9,599 bases of DNA from assembly GCA_029863105.1 (NCBI GenBank), contig JAOTWC010000045.1:1-9599 (forward strand), given 5' to 3'. Every line of letters begins with the position of its first letter. Positions within the stretch are counted from its first letter, which is position 1. The DNA is from Gemmatimonadota bacterium. Its GTDB lineage: Bacteria; Gemmatimonadota; Gemmatimonadetes; Palauibacterales; Palauibacteraceae. The notes under the pieces are model-generated. The model did not search any database, was not told where the DNA came from, and worked only from the letters and a program-made list of their open reading frames with translations. Shown here piece by piece: positions 8,378-9,599 of the stretch. The translations under genes were made by a program, and so were the position numbers.

Positions 8378-8807
8378 GGATCCGGTTCGTTGCATCCAGC
8401 ACGGCTGCCGCGGCTCCGTGGACGAGGGTGGACCGGACGGGAACCGCCCCGATCAACCGACGTGTGGAGTCGAGGTGATCTCGCAGGGCCACGAGGATTA
8501 CGTCGGCATCGAATGCGTGCAGGCGCTTGACCCCTACCAGCGTGAATCGCTCTTTGCCCACGGCCTGATGCAGGGCCCCCAGCGTCGCCTCGGCCGCCAG
8601 GCGGAGCTCGATCAGCTCGAGGCCCACGCCGGAAGACAGTCCCTCGAAGCGCTGGCGACCCACGCGCAGCGTGACGCAGACTTCCACGCGGGCGCCCGGC
8701 GCACGCATCGCCTCCGCGACCGTCAGCACCGGCCGGGACGCGAGGCCCAGCTCGGGCGGTCGGTCGACAGCCGGAATCGAATCCGCTTTTTTGGGTTCGC
8801 CCGTCAT
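8358..8807 (-). CDS. Hypothetical protein of 149 residues, unrecognised family
   Basis: I do not recognise this family. From the ATG at 8807 the product has 149 residues: about 35 residues of low-complexity, charged and proline-containing leader, then a compact domain (about 38-145). The domain alternates a beta-like strand (RVEVCVTLRVGRQRFEG), a helix (ELRLAAEATLGALHQAV), two strands (RFTLVGVKRLHAFDADVILV) and, after RRLIGAVPV, a final helix (GAAAAVLDATNRIL). The amphipathic pattern, few rare residues and soluble character argue that it is a real protein. There is no signal peptide or membrane segment. The frame stays open upstream to 9308, but that extension is arginine/proline-rich and antisense to the HIT gene, so it is not coding. 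No good ribosome-binding site precedes the ATG, so the start is uncertain. It converges on the GH57 gene and overlaps its last 20 bases. Confidence 0.72.
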   Translation of the reverse strand: MTGEPKKADSIPAVDRPPELGLASRPVLTVAEAMRAPGARVEVCVTLRVGRQRFEGLSSGVGLELIELRLAAEATLGALHQAVGKERFTLVGVKRLHAFDADVILVALRDHLDSTRRLIGAVPVRSTLVHGAAAAVLDATNRILTSRAR

Positions 8808-8899
8808 ACGCGTGTGCCCGTCGCTAGTTGTTGCACGCTGTTTCGCCTCGGACGGTCGTCGGACCGCCTGGAAGCGCCGCCCGTGCTGGCGGCAGCCGC

Positions 8900-8926
8900 T
8901 GCATGTTGCACAAATTGCGCCATGCA
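8900..8926. repeat. Imperfect inverted repeat (TGCATG ... CATGCA)
   Basis: TGCATG at 8900-8905 and CATGCA at 8921-8926 are exact inverted copies. The pairing can continue inward after one mismatch through TGCA and TGCG (with one wobble). It sits in the most AT-rich part of the intergenic region, about 95 bases upstream of the hypothetical gene's ATG. An octamer, TGTTGCAC, overlaps it (8904-8911) and recurs in direct orientation at 8829-8836. It could be a protein-binding site or a hairpin; no regulator is implied by the sequence. Confidence 0.45.
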
Positions 8927-8969
8927 AGGGGCAACGAGGACTCGTGGCTCGCGGTCGGAGCGATCCGGG

Positions 8970-8979
8970 CGAGCGCTCG
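8970..8979. repeat. 10-bp palindrome CGAGCGCTCG, copy 1
   Basis: CGAGCGCTCG is its own reverse complement. With flanks, 13 bases (GCGAGCGCTCGGG, 8969-8981) are identical to the second copy at 9020-9032. The two centres are 51 bases apart, close to five helical turns, as expected if the same protein bound both on one face of the DNA. Confidence 0.55.
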
Positions 8980-9020
8980 GGGAGCATCCGGCCTCGATTG
9001 GCCCGAGTATTGGGCACCCG

Positions 9021-9030
9021 CGAGCGCTCG
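9021..9030. repeat. 10-bp palindrome CGAGCGCTCG, copy 2
   Basis: Second intergenic copy of the palindrome, in the same 13-base context as copy 1. It also overlaps the right arm of the 8-bp inverted repeat GGCCCGAG/CTCGGGCC. A third core copy lies at 9411-9420 inside the HIT gene but without the shared 3' GGG flank, so that one may be chance. Confidence 0.55.
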
Positions 9031-9172
9031 GGCCCCTGCGAACCCGATCCGCGTCGGTCGATCAGCGCGTGCCGCCTGGAACGTGGCAGGCGATGCTGCG
9101 GTGATGGAAATAGCGACGATATTTGGACCTTGCCGGGCAGGTTGACACCGGCGGACCTAAGGCGTGACAAGT

Positions 9173-9182
9173 GGAGGGAGGA
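9173..9182 (+). promoter_or_regulatory. Ribosome-binding site of the HIT gene
   Basis: GGAGGGAGGA just upstream of the ATG at 9186 is the strongest Shine-Dalgarno sequence in the window. It shows that the in-frame GTG at 9171, whose first codons would be this purine tract, is not the real start. Confidence 0.85.
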
Positions 9183-9185
9183 TTC

Positions 9186-9539
9186 ATGAACCAGGTCGCG
9201 GACTGTCTGTTCTGTCGGATCGCGTCCGGCCAGATACCCGCCGAGATCGTGGCGGAAGGCGACGAGTGGCTCGCCTTCCACGACGTGTCGCCTCAGGCGC
9301 CTGTGCACGTGCTCATCATTCCCAGGTCACACGTCGAGAGCGTAGCCGCGCTAGACGGCGATTCCGTGGTTCTGGCGGGCCGGCTGCTGACGGCCGCCGC
9401 GGATGTCGCTCGAGCGCTCGGCGTGTCGGACGACGGTTACCGGCTGGTTACCAACCGGGGCGCGCGTGCAGGTCAAAGCGTGTTCCACCTGCATGTACAC
9501 CTTCTCGCGGGACGGGACATGGCGTGGCCTCCGGGTTGA
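9186..9539 (+). CDS. HIT-family (histidine triad) nucleotide-binding protein
   Basis: The 117-residue product is a small HINT-like protein. Characterised relatives are cytosolic dimers that hydrolyse purine nucleoside phosphoramidates and aminoacyl-adenylates; the physiological role is often unclear. The sequence opens with DCLFCRIASGQIPAEIV, with the C7/C10 pair common in this group. VHVLIIPRSHVES (40-52) follows, and the histidine triad is HLHVHLL with H101, H103 and H105, the middle histidine being the expected nucleophile. NRGARAGQSVFHLHVH is the typical lead-in (N90, Q97, S98). Length is complete for the family. The ATG at 9186 follows an excellent ribosome-binding site. The gene after it appears to start within its stop codon, so the two probably form an operon. 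GalT- or Fhit-like branches are less likely given the short length and motif details. Confidence 0.96.
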   Translation: MNQVADCLFCRIASGQIPAEIVAEGDEWLAFHDVSPQAPVHVLIIPRSHVESVAALDGDSVVLAGRLLTAAADVARALGVSDDGYRLVTNRGARAGQSVFHLHVHLLAGRDMAWPPG

Positions 9540-9599
9540 CCGGCGAAGCCCCCGCTTCGCGACCGCATGGCCTGCGGGTTCTGGAGTATCCCGAGGTCT
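9536..9599 (+). CDS. Start of a further gene, possibly MutS2-like (runs off the window)
   Basis: Only about 21 codons are present. The frame that overlaps the HIT stop by four bases (TTGA, TTG at 9536) reads LTGEAPASRPHGLRVLEYPE, and LRVLEYPEV resembles the opening of MutS2 proteins (typically LxxLEFxxI/V after a short leader). MutS2 is an ATPase/endonuclease paralogue of MutS linked to suppression of recombination and to ribosome rescue. A GTG at 9524, in the same frame and preceded by GGGACGGGAC, is an alternative start. The start/stop overlap repeats the arrangement at the glgB/GH57 junction. With so few residues the family call is a guess from pattern memory; that a coding frame continues here is more secure. 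Confidence 0.45.
   Translation, partial: MTGEAPASRPHGLRVLEYPEV

Larger units (their letters stand above)
8808..9185. other. 378-base intergenic region with repeats, no gene seen
   Basis: This stretch lies between the start of the minus-strand hypothetical gene and the start of the HIT gene, so it should carry divergent promoters. Open frames on both strands give arginine/proline-rich, non-family products. I saw no tRNA and none of the conserved segments of RNase P RNA, tmRNA or the signal recognition particle RNA. It holds an imperfect dyad at 8900-8926, two copies of a 10-bp palindrome (8970 and 9021), an 8-bp inverted repeat GGCCCGAG/CTCGGGCC (9000-9007 and 9027-9034) and a CGCCTG/CAGGCG inverted repeat (9073-9078 and 9087-9092). 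TTGACA occurs at 9142-9147, without a matching -10 box. Confidence 0.6.

Noticed and set aside
8124..9104. 326-codon plus-strand open frame running from GH57 through the hypothetical gene
   Set aside because: It overlaps the GH57 end in another frame and is antisense to the more protein-like minus-strand gene; it also does not continue the DUF3536 domain, so it is not a frameshifted GH57 tail.
9142..9170. TTGACA at 9142-9147 as a -35 box for the HIT gene
   Set aside because: At 16-18 bases downstream there is only TGACAA-like sequence, a poor -10 match, and transcription would start inside or after the ribosome-binding site.
8808..9308. Upstream extension of the minus-strand hypothetical gene to 9308
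   Set aside because: The extension is arginine/proline/serine-rich, runs antisense through the start of the HIT gene and covers the repeat-bearing intergenic region.
9543..9560. Perfect 7-bp hairpin GCGAAGC-cccc-GCTTCGC after the HIT stop, as a terminator
   Set aside because: No T-tract follows, and the sequence lies within the first codons of the probable next gene.

Overview
This is a 9.6 kb stretch of a GC-rich bacterial chromosome devoted mostly to central carbon and storage-polysaccharide metabolism. No rRNA, tRNA, CRISPR, insertion sequence, phage or plasmid signature is visible. High GC, frequent GTG/TTG starts and four-base stop/start overlaps are seen directly. The combination of a compact transketolase-rpiB-transaldolase operon, a GH57 protein of the type usually fused to DUF3536, and a HIT gene apparently followed by a mutS2-like gene suggests a Gemmatimonadota, Chloroflexota or similar high-GC non-model lineage. 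That assignment is an inference; the sequence alone does not settle it.

Minus strand, 1-2863: an operon read right to left, tkt (2863-809), rpiB (805-344) and the N-terminal part of tal (334 to beyond the window edge). Spacings are 3 and 9 bases. The three products form the non-oxidative pentose phosphate pathway: RpiB interconverts ribulose-5-P and ribose-5-P, and Tkt and Tal shuffle two- and three-carbon units between sugar phosphates.

Plus strand, 2995-8377: an operon of malQ (4-alpha-glucanotransferase), glgB (glycogen branching enzyme) and a GH57-family protein. The last two genes begin inside the stop codon of the gene before (GTGA and TTGA overlaps), so their translation is probably coupled. 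The set points to alpha-glucan remodelling: chain elongation and disproportionation, branching, and a third carbohydrate-active enzyme of unknown specificity. The two operons diverge from a 131-base region (2864-2994) that must hold both sets of signals unless transcription enters from further upstream.

Minus strand, 8807-8358: a 149-codon gene of unknown function converging on the GH57 gene and overlapping its 3' end by 20 bases. Between it and the next gene lies a 378-base stretch (8808-9185) without a convincing gene. It holds two copies of a 10-bp perfect palindrome and an imperfect dyad.

Plus strand, 9186-9599: a complete HIT-family nucleotide-binding protein gene with a strong ribosome-binding site, then the first codons of a further gene that resembles the N-terminus of MutS2.

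I see ordinary metabolic gene families here rather than a new system. The parts most worth a second look are the short GH57 protein, the unrecognised 149-residue protein, and the repeat-bearing intergenic region beside it.
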